DNA of 64,000 bases, taken from assembly GCF_008274585.1 (NCBI RefSeq), contig NZ_VTRT01000007.1, positions 62,001 through 126,000 of the forward strand, in the 5' to 3' direction. Positions within the stretch are counted from its first letter, which is position 1; every line of letters starts with the position of its first letter. The position numbers and the translations under genes are program-made. Below, one piece after another: positions 36,316 to 43,188 of this stretch. The stretch is from Pedobacter sp. BS3 (GTDB lineage Bacteria > Bacteroidota > Bacteroidia > Sphingobacteriales > Sphingobacteriaceae). The notes below the pieces were generated by a model. The model did not search any database. It was not told where the DNA came from and worked only from the letters and a program-made list of their open reading frames with translations.

Positions 36316-36359
36316 CCCGGCTTGGAGCATTGGCCGGGGTTCGCTTCCCCGGCCGGGTT
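36314..36359. other. GC-rich double hairpin after the DUF3164 gene
   Basis: GGCCGGGG (36332) pairs with CCCCGGCC (36347), and an outer AACCCGGC (36314) with GCCGGGTT (36352) is an alternative arm. No T-run. Probably an mRNA stabiliser or intra-operon boundary. Confidence 0.45.
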
Positions 36360-36381
36360 CAGAACATTAAAACAATAAATT

Positions 36382-36936
36382 ATGAACACAAAACCACTAA
36401 ACGTACACGACTACCATCTTGGCCAGTTTGAGACTTATACCGGCATTCAGGTTGATTTAAACAATCCGACGCCCGACATGATTTGCGATAAGGACATAAT
36501 CCACGCATTAAGCCAAATACCGCGTTTCGGCGGGCATTGTAAAAAACGTCTATCCGTTGCTTGGCATAGCATACTCGTAGCGGCATTAGCGCCGTATATG
36601 ATGCGCTTTGAAGCCCTGTTGCACGATGCTCCCGAAACCTATTGTAGCGATGTAATTAAACCCCTTAAAAATATTCTTGGTGAAAAGTACGAAACTGTTG
36701 AGGGGAATTTTGAGTGGGTTATAATTGACAAATACGGCCTGTATTCACACTGGTTAGACCGCATAAAAAAATACGACCGGCAGGCGCTCGAACTGGAACA
36801 TAAAGCCTTTAAACAAGGCAGCTTTAAACATCGCCTTAAAATCCGCCTGATTATCTGCCGGGCGTTCGGCTGGGAGTTCTTTTTTTATACTCCGAAGTAC
36901 GCATTTAAAACCCTTTTAAACCGCTTTAAAAACTAA
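36382..36936 (+). CDS. HD-domain phosphohydrolase (YfbR-like)
   Basis: 184 residues. The metal-binding HD signature is seen as VAWHSILVA, EALLHDAPETYCSDVIKPLK. Such phage proteins resemble 5'-deoxynucleotidases and adjust nucleotide pools; the exact substrate is inferred. It follows the GC-rich hairpin, and the next gene starts 8 bases later. Confidence 0.75.
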   Translation: MNTKPLNVHDYHLGQFETYTGIQVDLNNPTPDMICDKDIIHALSQIPRFGGHCKKRLSVAWHSILVAALAPYMMRFEALLHDAPETYCSDVIKPLKNILGEKYETVEGNFEWVIIDKYGLYSHWLDRIKKYDRQALELEHKAFKQGSFKHRLKIRLIICRAFGWEFFFYTPKYAFKTLLNRFKN

Positions 36937-36944
36937 TAAACACC

Positions 36945-37349
36945 ATGAAAAAACTATTTTTATTAGCCGCCATTGCGGCGGCTACAGCCTGCAAAAAAGA
37001 CAACGAACCAACACCGGAACCAAGCCCGGCACAAACCGTAACCTATGCGGTAGAATGCACCTACTGCCTTGTGTATGTAGAAGATAACTATTGGAACCAC
37101 ACCAGCGAAACCGAGCGGGGTAAAAACCAGCACTTTGTGGTTAGTGGTAAATGGCATTACAGTTTTGAAAACAAAGGGCTGGATAGCGTTAAAATGGATA
37201 TATCTGTTAGCGCCCTGCAATACGCCCAACCGGTTAAAGCCAGTATTACAACCAGCGATAACCGCCGAGCCGAGTTTAATAATTACCTGGGCTTTGAGCT
37301 TACCGGGCTTTACCCGTACGACACCACTTTAGCCCTTAACCTGAAATAA
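36945..37349 (+). CDS. Prophage-encoded lipoprotein
   Basis: 134 residues. Signal peptide type II: MKKLFLLAAIAAATACKKDN, Cys at 16, followed by KKDNE, a charged stretch like the Bacteroidota lipoprotein export signal, and a Pro-rich spacer. Surface exposure is therefore plausible. Beta-rich remainder with no recognised domain. A role in superinfection exclusion is speculation. Confidence 0.65.
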   Translation: MKKLFLLAAIAAATACKKDNEPTPEPSPAQTVTYAVECTYCLVYVEDNYWNHTSETERGKNQHFVVSGKWHYSFENKGLDSVKMDISVSALQYAQPVKASITTSDNRRAEFNNYLGFELTGLYPYDTTLALNLK

Positions 37350-37350
37350 C

Positions 37351-37626
37351 ATGCAACGCAACACTATTACCACCGCCGGGGCGCTGAAAGTTGGCGACCG
37401 GTTTTATAAGCTAAGCGACAAAAAGAAAAAGCCTTTTGAAATAGTACAGGGCGACACTAAAGTAACGCATTTTCGTACGTATAAGCTGTTTTGTTGCGCT
37501 TGTGATATTCTAGATAATAAATACATGTCCGAAGCCCTTAAACGCCGCCAATACAGCGCATTAGTAAAAGATACGCAGGTGGTGTATCTGCGTAGCACCA
37601 ACGACGAACCCGTACCGGCATTTTAG
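37351..37626 (+). CDS. Hypothetical phage early protein
   Basis: 91 residues. GALKVGDRFYKLSDKKKKPF and TQVVYLRS suggest a small beta-barrel. Two Cys close together (LFCCACDIL). No family recognised. It starts one base after the lipoprotein stop. Confidence 0.6.
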   Translation: MQRNTITTAGALKVGDRFYKLSDKKKKPFEIVQGDTKVTHFRTYKLFCCACDILDNKYMSEALKRRQYSALVKDTQVVYLRSTNDEPVPAF

Positions 37627-37654
37627 CCGGTACTAACACAATAGAATTAAGCCA

Positions 37655-38467
37655 ATGAAAGTATTAGGAACATATCAATTCCAGCAAAAAAAGTTTAAGC
37701 TAATGGGCTTAACCGGCGAGTTTGCGCCGCATTTGGGCAATATTCCTTTTGCCTTTCAAATGATTGTGTTTGGCAATAGCGGCAACGGCAAAACAGAGTA
37801 TTGTATCAGGCTGGCTAAAACACTTGCCAGTTACGGTAAAGTAGCTTGGATAAGCTACGAGCAGGGACACGGTTTTGACCTACAGCAAGCCATTAACCGC
37901 AACCGTATGGACGAGGTTAACGGCCAGTTTTACGTAATAGACCCAAACGAAAGCCGAGACCATAGCAAAACCTATATCGAGGAACTTTACGAGTACCTCG
38001 ATAAGCGTAATAGTCCCGACTTTATATTTGTAGACAGTGTGGACTATACCCGGTTTACGTGGGATGATTATATTTTGTTAAAAAACACCTTTAAGCGTAA
38101 GACCTTTATTTTTATCAGTCATGCAGCTGGTAAGCGCCCTAAAAGCAGTATTGGCGAACGTATTTTATACGACGGCGGTATAGGCGTATTTATTGATAAA
38201 TATATAGGCTTTGTGATAAAAAACCGTTTTGGCGGCTTTGAGGACTTTTTAGTGTGGGAAGCTAAAGCCCGCGAAGTTAACCCTGCCTACTTCTTAGCCA
38301 GGTTAAAAGGCCAAAACAAGCCCAAACAAGGGGATTTATTCGATAAAAACACCGCCGAAACCCCCGAAAAAATGCACGTACCCCCCCCTGAAACTATGGG
38401 GGTACGTGCAGAAAACACGCCTAAACCAAAGGCTAAAAAAGCACCTAAAACCCCCGTAGAGCAATGA
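37655..38467 (+). CDS. RecA-like P-loop ATPase
   Basis: 270 residues. Walker A is VFGNSGNGKTEYCIRLAKTL near residue 38, Walker B DFIFVDSVDYTRF near 125, and the RecA/RadA-type core carries VAWISYEQGHGFDLQQAI. The C-terminal ~50 residues are Pro/Lys-rich and disordered, with a PPPETMG segment. Likely a DNA replication or recombination ATPase of the phage. The stop overlaps the next start by 4 bases. Confidence 0.7.
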   Translation: MKVLGTYQFQQKKFKLMGLTGEFAPHLGNIPFAFQMIVFGNSGNGKTEYCIRLAKTLASYGKVAWISYEQGHGFDLQQAINRNRMDEVNGQFYVIDPNESRDHSKTYIEELYEYLDKRNSPDFIFVDSVDYTRFTWDDYILLKNTFKRKTFIFISHAAGKRPKSSIGERILYDGGIGVFIDKYIGFVIKNRFGGFEDFLVWEAKAREVNPAYFLARLKGQNKPKQGDLFDKNTAETPEKMHVPPPETMGVRAENTPKPKAKKAPKTPVEQ

Positions 38468-38892
38468 AAAAGTACATTTTAACCTCGAAAAGTTTTACCG
38501 GCGCTGTTGAATTTGGATTTAACAGTACCGGAACCCTTGTATTTTACAACAATGCCGCCGACATGAGCGACAAACAAACGGACTGGCTGTTAGCACACCT
38601 GCCGCCTAATGAAGTCTACCTAAACCAGCTAAAAGTTAAGATAAGCGGCGAACTAAAAGAAGTACCGCCCGATTTGAGTTTTGATACCTTTTGGACGGCG
38701 TACGACAAAAAAATACATGCCATACGCTGTAAACCCCTTTGGAATAAATTAAAAGATACCGATAAAATGCGGGCAATAATGCAAATAAAACCCTACGACG
38801 CCTATTGCGCCCGTACCGGCATCGCTAAAGCCAACCCCGAAAACTATCTAAAAAAACAGTATTACGAAACTGATTGGAATAGGGAGAAATAA
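38464..38892 (+). CDS. Hypothetical protein with replication-factor-like C terminus
   Basis: 142 residues. The C-terminal half, FDTFWTAYDKKIHAIRCKPLWNKLKDTDK to NPENYLKKQYYETDW, follows the FWxxYDKK...W..L....P..YL...W pattern seen in phage replication/DnaT-like proteins. The stop codon TAA (38890-38892) is also the first base triplet of the first attC-like site, marking the cassette insertion boundary. Confidence 0.6.
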   Translation: MKKYILTSKSFTGAVEFGFNSTGTLVFYNNAADMSDKQTDWLLAHLPPNEVYLNQLKVKISGELKEVPPDLSFDTFWTAYDKKIHAIRCKPLWNKLKDTDKMRAIMQIKPYDAYCARTGIAKANPENYLKKQYYETDWNREK

Positions 38893-39019
38893 CGTTGAAG
38901 CATTGAAGCAGTAGGGGCAATAGCGTTCCGTCTGCTGAAACTATTAATAAAGCTAAATTAATAACAAAATGGTGAGATTAAGAACGTCCAGCCCCTATTG
39001 CTGCAATGCAATGTTAGCG
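38890..39019 (+). repeat. attC-like site A (left boundary of cassette 1)
   Basis: The 5' arm TAACGTTGAAGCATTGAAGC...GGGGC (38890-38918) pairs with GCCCCTATTGCTGCAATGC...GTTAGCG (38991-39019). The arms match at 17 of 19 inner positions, leave a few unpaired bases next to the core and end in TAAC/GTTA, the pattern of integron attC sites (R''-L''...L'-R'). The recombination point would be G39013|T39014. Confidence 0.65.
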
Positions 39020-39054
39020 GTTCGTTTTTCGTCCACCGGACAAAAACAACCGCT

Positions 39055-39465
39055 ATGCCGATAAACTATAAAGAGTATCATCCAAAGTGGAAGTTGATAA
39101 GCAAACTCATTCGTGTAAACCGTGCAAAAGGTAAATGCGAATGGTGTGGAATAAAAAACGGTTCAGTTGTCAAACGTAACGCTGATGGCACATTTAGAGA
39201 GCCTTGTCAAACAGATTGGGATATGATACACAGCCGAATTAAGCATAGTCATAGTAACATGACTGAAAGCCTAAAGTATCATGGATTTTCAAAGATTGTT
39301 TTAACTGTTGCTCATATTGACCATGATAAGACCAATAACCGATTTAATAACCTTGCTGCTTTGTGTCAAAAGTGTCATTTATCGCATGATTTAAAGCAGC
39401 ATGTTGATAATAGAAAATACGGTCGTAATTGGAAGGGTGAACATCAGTTACGGATGTCGCTTTAA
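39055..39465 (+). CDS. HNH-type endonuclease in an integron-like cassette
   Basis: 136 residues from ATG 39055; an upstream start at 38998 would lie inside the attC-like arm. A treble-clef zinc site is formed by CEWCGIKNG and ALCQKCHLSHD; the HNH motif is VAHIDHDKTNNRFNNLAALC (His, Asn, His of the second CxxC-H). Likely a DNA endonuclease acting in host or phage conflict. It occupies cassette 1 (39014-39562), with 10 bases between its stop and the next attC-like site. Confidence 0.75.
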   Translation: MPINYKEYHPKWKLISKLIRVNRAKGKCEWCGIKNGSVVKRNADGTFREPCQTDWDMIHSRIKHSHSNMTESLKYHGFSKIVLTVAHIDHDKTNNRFNNLAALCQKCHLSHDLKQHVDNRKYGRNWKGEHQLRMSL

Positions 39466-39474
39466 AATGACCGC

Positions 39475-39569
39475 TAACGTTGGAGCAGCTTTACGCTGTG
39501 CCAACTTTGTAAACTAAAATTATTATTAACAGCCGTCCACTGGCATAGCGTAAAACTGCTTGTTATATG
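39475..39569 (+). repeat. attC-like site B (between cassettes)
   Basis: TAACGTTGGAGCAGCTTTAC...GTGCCA (39475-39503) pairs with TGGCATAGCGTAAAACTGCT...GTTATATG (39541-39569). The inner arms differ at only two positions over 20 bases, with extrahelical bases beside the core and a 37-base central loop. The core pair TAAC/GTTA is conserved. Predicted recombination point G39562|T39563. Confidence 0.7.
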
Positions 39570-39597
39570 CAGTGGCGGTTACAAAACTTAAAGAAAT

Positions 39598-39777
39598 ATG
39601 GCAAAAAGAAAATATACCCGATGGGGTGAAGAAGCAAAAAGATATGAATGCACGAAGAAAAAGTGTAAATGGCAGGGAAGAGATGAGGAAAAAGCTCATA
39701 AACGTATTAATGAGTATCAAACCGACCACGTATGCCCTAAATGTGGAAACAATGAATTTCATGGACTACTCGAATAG
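39598..39777 (+). CDS. 59-aa zinc-ribbon protein in an integron-like cassette
   Basis: Starts MAKRKYTRWGEEAKRYECTK and ends CGNNEFHGLLE. Four Cys in two pairs (C18-x4-C23 and C46-x2-C49) form a zinc ribbon; the product is strongly basic at the start, so nucleic acid binding is likely. A different frame here is open longer (39560-39790) but has no domain features. It is the only gene of cassette 2 (39563-39830); its stop is 10 bases before attC-like site C. Confidence 0.75.
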   Translation: MAKRKYTRWGEEAKRYECTKKKCKWQGRDEEKAHKRINEYQTDHVCPKCGNNEFHGLLE

Positions 39778-39787
39778 CCATTGCATA

Positions 39788-39837
39788 TAACGCAAAGATT
39801 TGCGCCCGTTTTAATGGCGCAAATTGACCGTTATAAG
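39788..39837 (+). repeat. attC-like site C (right boundary of cassette 2)
   Basis: TAACGCAAAGATTTGCGCC (39788-39806) and GGCGCAAATTGACCGTTATA (39816-39835) form a short stem (GGCGCAAAT with ATTTGCGCC, perfect), a mismatched bulge and terminal TAACG/CGTTA core. It is the compact form of the same design. Recombination point G39830|T39831. Confidence 0.65.
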
Positions 39838-39862
39838 GGGTTTAATTAAAAAAAACGAAAAA

Positions 39863-40288
39863 ATGATACACAGCACTAAAAAGCAAAATGCCATGATAGG
39901 CTATTTGCTTAACCGGTTAAAGGTAGATAGCGAAACGAAAGAAGAATTGATTTACACCTATTCTGACGGGCGTACAACGCACATAAGCCAGTTAACCGGC
40001 ACCGAGGCCGCCGCCGTTATACAAATGCTTGTAAACGGCGCAAAACTGCCTGAAACGGCTGCCAGCAGAATGCGCCGCAAAATACTAAGCCTTGCCCACG
40101 AGCTGGGCTGGAAAACTACCGAGAAAAATGCCGCAGGAAAGTATAAGGTAGACATAAAGCGGGTAAACAACTGGTGTAAGCAATACGGCTATTTGCATAA
40201 ACCATTAGACGAATACACCGCCGACGAGTTGCCCCGGCTTGTTACCCAGTTTGAAAATATGTACAGGAAACATTTAAACGCAATGTAA
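39863..40288 (+). CDS. GemA-like (Mu gp16/DUF1018) phage regulatory protein
   Basis: 141 residues from ATG 39863; the longer form from 39824 would start inside the attC-like site. The C-terminal half with RMRRKILSLAHELGWKTTE and VDIKRVNNWCKQYGYLHKPL fits the GemA/DUF1018 pattern, which in Mu affects host gyrase and gene expression. The N-terminal part is KKQNAMIGYLLNRLKVDSET. Identification is moderate. Confidence 0.55.
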   Translation: MIHSTKKQNAMIGYLLNRLKVDSETKEELIYTYSDGRTTHISQLTGTEAAAVIQMLVNGAKLPETAASRMRRKILSLAHELGWKTTEKNAAGKYKVDIKRVNNWCKQYGYLHKPLDEYTADELPRLVTQFENMYRKHLNAM

Positions 40289-40306
40289 AAACCAGATGTA
40301 CCAAAA
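40288..40306 (+). promoter_or_regulatory. Second internal copy of the transposase-site motif
   Basis: AAAACCAGATGTACCAAAA begins on the last base of the GemA-like stop codon, is non-coding, and is almost identical to the copy at 30373. It lies just before the structured leader of the antirepressor-like gene. Confidence 0.55.
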
Positions 40307-40343
40307 ATTTGCAACTGTAAAATAAAATAGCCTACTTTGCCTT

Positions 40344-40522
40344 TGACTTACAATTAGCAGTCAAGGGCTATAACACTTGACATATTTTTTAACAATAACA
40401 GAAGCCCTGTTATATGGTGGTGCAAAGGAAACAATGCACTGGTTACACGCCCTGCGTGCTAATTGTAAGTCACACCTAAGTAACAGGGCTTCTGCGTGTA
40501 ATTTTCTTTTCATGACTTACAA
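40344..40522 (+). promoter_or_regulatory. Structured leader with interlocking repeats before the antirepressor-like gene
   Basis: Four arms alternate: A TGACTTACAATTAGCA (40344-40359), B CAGAAGCCCTGTTA (40399-40412), A' (40457-40472, exact complement of A), B' TAACAGGGCTTCTG (40481-40494). A-A' (16 bp) and B-B' (14 bp) would form a pseudoknot. The first 10 bases of A recur at 40513-40522 over the start codon, so A' can alternatively pair with the ribosome-loading region. Small hairpins GTGCA/TGCAC and CACGC/GCGTG lie in the loops. This looks like a translational switch, but it could also be a DNA recombination or replication structure. Confidence 0.6.
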
Positions 40523-41018
40523 AGAAAATCAGCAGGTGCTTAACCTGCAAGTTACCGATGGTTTGGCGGTAGCGGTTATTCAAAACCCAAGCCATGAATT
40601 TTTAATGCCCGTTAAAGATGTGGCTACCGGTTACGGCGTTTCTGCCGGTACGGTTAGAGACCATTTATCTAAAAACCTCAATGAGTTTGTTTATGGAAAG
40701 CACTATGTAAAGGGTGTCGATATTTTCGACACCCTTGGTAAAAACGCCCAGCCCCACGCTGTGTACTGGACAAAAGCGGGCATAGTGCGTTTGGGCTTTT
40801 TTATTAAGAGCGAGCGGGCAAAGCAGTTTAGGAACTGGGCTGAAAACCTGATATTGCAGGTAAGCGCCCCGCAGGTACAGCTACCGCCAGTAAAAAGGCG
40901 TAACCATAATCGGTTAAGCCCCGAACGGTTGTTAGATATTATGGCCGACGTGTGTTTGATAGAGGATACCGGGTTGCGTTTGCGTATAGCTAATAAACTG
41001 AAAGGGGGTGCGGAATGA
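40512..41018 (+). CDS. Antirepressor/Bro-N-like phage protein
   Basis: 168 residues from ATG 40512; a TTG-initiated extension to 40377 would run through the structured leader and is rejected. MPVKDVATGYGVSAGTVRDHL followed by GKHYVKGVDIF and YWTKAGIVRLGFFIKSERAKQFRNWAE is the pattern of phage antirepressor/Bro-type N-terminal domains. The C terminus is basic (VKRRNHNRLSPERL). It may interfere with the S24 repressor or bind DNA. It overlaps the next start by 4 bases. Confidence 0.65.
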   Translation: MTYKENQQVLNLQVTDGLAVAVIQNPSHEFLMPVKDVATGYGVSAGTVRDHLSKNLNEFVYGKHYVKGVDIFDTLGKNAQPHAVYWTKAGIVRLGFFIKSERAKQFRNWAENLILQVSAPQVQLPPVKRRNHNRLSPERLLDIMADVCLIEDTGLRLRIANKLKGGAE

Positions 41019-41263
41019 AACAGCATAAAAAACTTGACCTGCATACCCTTGTAGTAGTCATGATGAGCCTTAATGGCTGGAACCTGATGCCCAGGAAACA
41101 CAACGAACTGTTGATGCATCGCATAATTACCAATAATAAGTTTGCCAGTCGGCAGGCATACCAGGAGTATCAGTTTGAACTGGTGGAAAGCATCGGCCGT
41201 ACATTTGAGGCAGGGCCGCTGCGCTGCGTGCATATGGATATACATATTGACGATGTTTTTTAA
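41015..41263 (+). CDS. Hypothetical phage protein
   Basis: 82 residues, MKQHKKLDLHTLVVVMMSLN at the start, helical middle, acidic end. No family recognised. It is coupled to the gene before by ATGA and followed by a strong terminator, so it ends the early/middle transcription unit. Confidence 0.6.
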   Translation: MKQHKKLDLHTLVVVMMSLNGWNLMPRKHNELLMHRIITNNKFASRQAYQEYQFELVESIGRTFEAGPLRCVHMDIHIDDVF

Positions 41264-41277
41264 ATAATTAACTTTAC

Positions 41278-41306
41278 GCCCCGGCAATACCGCCGGGGCT
41301 TTTTTA
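41278..41306 (+). terminator. Rho-independent terminator closing the early region
   Basis: GCCCCGGC and GCCGGGGC around AATACC, followed by TTTTTT. It lies 14 bases after the preceding stop codon. Confidence 0.9.
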
Positions 41307-41316
41307 TTTATAAACC

Positions 41317-41766
41317 ATGAAAAAAACACTACTTATTTTAACCGCTGCTATCCTGTTAAGTGCCTGCAAAAAGAGCGACGATAAACCTAAAACCGGAAGT
41401 ATAGAGGTTAAGTTATCGTATTTTTACAACGACTTTCAGGGTTACAAGGCCGATGTTGGCGCCCGTATTTACCTGTTTAAGCAAACTGGCAAAAGTTATG
41501 ATAAAAGCTATGTAAACTACTCAATAGGCGCACTACAGGTTTCTGGAAGTGATGAAATTGTATATTATGATTACAGGGCTGAGGCCGATGTAACCGGTAC
41601 GGCTAAAATTGATAATGTGCCTTATGGTAAATACCTGTTAGTTGCAGCAAGTAAAGGCCGGTTTGTGTATTCTGTTAAACCCATAGAAGTAAACAGCGTA
41701 AGCCAAAATTTTGTAAAAAACTTTGGTTACCTGCATGAGTTTGACGATAACGGCGAAAGCTGGTAA
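41317..41766 (+). CDS. Prophage-encoded lipoprotein
   Basis: 149 residues. Lipobox in LTAAILLSACKKSDDKPK: Cys 17 followed by KKSDD, again a charged export-signal-like stretch. The mature part looks like a small beta-sandwich (GSIEVKLSYFYNDF, GTAKIDNVPYGKYLLVAASKG), similar to carboxypeptidase-regulatory-like or Ig-like folds. It sits downstream of the early terminator with no obvious partner and may be a lysogenic conversion gene. Confidence 0.65.
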   Translation: MKKTLLILTAAILLSACKKSDDKPKTGSIEVKLSYFYNDFQGYKADVGARIYLFKQTGKSYDKSYVNYSIGALQVSGSDEIVYYDYRAEADVTGTAKIDNVPYGKYLLVAASKGRFVYSVKPIEVNSVSQNFVKNFGYLHEFDDNGESW

Positions 41767-41830
41767 AAAAACGTTTCAAAATTCAATTTTATTAGCAAGG
41801 GTTTGGCTGCTATTTTTGTACGACAGTACT

Positions 41831-42142
41831 ATGATACGAGGCAGCCAAACCCTTACCGCAATCTTTCCCGCCGCATTTACCCCCGACAGCAGCCGCAAGG
41901 GTAAAAAGAGCGTGTTTACTGCCGAGCGTGATACCTGCCTTGCTTATCGTTTTTACTATTACTACCACATTGCCCGCAAACGCTTTGATGATGCCATTGC
42001 CATAATGGAGAAAGAGTTTTTTATTGCCGGTACAACCATCATAGCCCGGCTTACCGAAAACGATGCCTTGTTAAAAGACATAAAGCAAAACAACCCAGAC
42101 CGGGCGGCGCTCCGTAAACGTTACCCGCATTTTAATTGGTAG
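41831..42142 (+). CDS. Hypothetical phage protein
   Basis: 103 residues from ATG 41831; the 36 residues upstream in frame overlap the lipoprotein gene and lack protein-like composition. Starts MIRGSQTLTAIFPAAFTPDS, then Tyr-rich RFYYYYHIARKRFDDAIAIM and IIARLTEND. No family recognised. It converges on the leftward head operon. Confidence 0.6.
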   Translation: MIRGSQTLTAIFPAAFTPDSSRKGKKSVFTAERDTCLAYRFYYYYHIARKRFDDAIAIMEKEFFIAGTTIIARLTENDALLKDIKQNNPDRAALRKRYPHFNW

Positions 42143-42152
42143 CCCCTCCCGG

Positions 42153-42170
42153 CCTCCCCAAAGGGGAGGG
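42153..42170. terminator. Hairpin between convergent operons
   Basis: CCTCCCC-AAA-GGGGAGG lies exactly between the stop at 42142 and the leftward stop at 42171. There is no long T-run, so termination efficiency is uncertain. Confidence 0.45.
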
Positions 42171-42602
42171 TTAAATATCCTTTACATACGTACCGGTAAA
42201 GGTAAAGCGCACAATATCCATATCCGGGCGTTGCTCGTCTACCGTTGCGGTACATTCTAACGGCGAAGTTTTCCCGCCACAATTCCAGCCCTGAAATAGC
42301 GTTTCGGCAGCTTCTACCGTATCGTAATATTTTACCGCTTGCGCCCGGCGGGTTTCGCTGGCTATGTTGCTGGCATCGTTTAGGCGCTCAAAGGCAAAAC
42401 GAAGCGTTACCGTTACATTGCATAGCTGTGTATGGGTGTCTAAATTCTTACGCTTTGGCAGGCTAACAGAAATAAGGCAGCACGGGAATTTTACAGCCGG
42501 TTTACCCTCGTATTTGTCAATTTGCCCCCGGTCACGGTCGGCGTATTGGATAGTTGGTAATTCGCCCAGCTTATCGAGCGTGTTTAAATAAATTGTTTTC
42601 AT
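42171..42602 (-). CDS. Probable tail completion/terminator protein
   Basis: 143 residues. ISVSLPKRKNLDTHTQLCNVTVTLRFAFERL and the ending VRFTFTGTYVKDI are an alternating beta pattern typical of tail terminator (gp37/gpU-like) proteins. Position after the virion morphogenesis gene in the leftward head block agrees. No direct family match claimed. Confidence 0.45.
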   Translation of the reverse strand: MKTIYLNTLDKLGELPTIQYADRDRGQIDKYEGKPAVKFPCCLISVSLPKRKNLDTHTQLCNVTVTLRFAFERLNDASNIASETRRAQAVKYYDTVEAAETLFQGWNCGGKTSPLECTATVDEQRPDMDIVRFTFTGTYVKDI

Positions 42603-42611
42603 TGTTTTATG

Positions 42612-42662
42612 TGATTACACGGATTGATAGGATTACACTGATATAATGGATTGCACGGATTT
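42612..42662. repeat. GATTACAC-family repeat inside the prophage
   Basis: TGATTACACGGATT, GGATTACACTGAT and GGATTGCACGGATT in direct order between two head genes. The same family fills gaps in the host str operon, so the element has moved between host and phage or arose by recombination. Confidence 0.65.
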
Positions 42663-43165
42663 TAGGGTTTTATAAGTGTTTTAAAACGGTTTTTAACGGC
42701 ATTTAAAAGCGGATGGCTTTTGCCCATAAACTGCCGCCGGGGCATGGTAAAATCTATCCGGCGGCTATGGCCTTGTATCTGTACCCGCTGCCCTTTGCCC
42801 ATAAAATTATTATTGTGGTGCGGGCGTACGTATTGCACCGCCCGTACGCGTAAACCCTCGTTATGCACACGGGCGTACGGTACTTTAGCGCTACCGGCGT
42901 TTATACGTACTAACGTTGGCGATATAACAGACGGCCTAATAGTACTCATCAGGCCGCCCGGCGAACGGTTCAATAAGCTGCCCCGCTTAGGCTCACGTTT
43001 GGGGTTACCGTACGGCTGCCAGGGTACGCCGTCCCAATCTTTATAGATGAACCGCTCTTTAAAATATTCGGTAGCGGTTTCGGCTAAAATGTTAGGGAAC
43101 TGCTGTTGCAGCTTGTCATTAAGGTTGTTAAAGAAGCTATTTAGCTTACTATCAAAATCGTTCAT
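42662..43165 (-). CDS. Phage virion morphogenesis protein (Mu gpG-like)
   Basis: 167 residues. The phage virion morphogenesis/tail completion family is indicated by FKERFIYKDWDGVPWQPYGNP, LLNRSPGGLMSTIRPSV and VPYARVHNEGL, with a C terminus ending KSHPLLNAVKNRFKTLI. It acts in head-to-tail joining. It follows the portal fusion on the minus strand with a 119-base gap. Confidence 0.75.
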   Translation of the reverse strand: MNDFDSKLNSFFNNLNDKLQQQFPNILAETATEYFKERFIYKDWDGVPWQPYGNPKREPKRGSLLNRSPGGLMSTIRPSVISPTLVRINAGSAKVPYARVHNEGLRVRAVQYVRPHHNNNFMGKGQRVQIQGHSRRIDFTMPRRQFMGKSHPLLNAVKNRFKTLIKP

Positions 43166-43188
43166 TTTTAGTTTTTTAAATAAAACTA

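Noticed and set aside
39560-39790. 76-aa ORF overlapping cassette 2
   Set aside because: It begins in the attC-like arm and lacks motifs, whereas the frame starting at 39598 gives a zinc ribbon with paired CxxC motifs.
40399-40494. Fourth attC-like site (GCCCTGTTATATGG and TAACAGGGC)
   Set aside because: The GTTA arm comes before the TAAC arm, the wrong order for a single attC, and no neighbouring partner arms are found. RNA pairing explains it better.
40377-40511. N-terminal extension of the antirepressor-like protein
   Set aside because: It would start at a TTG and run through the inverted-repeat leader, and its residues lack domain character. ATG 40512 fits the domain start.
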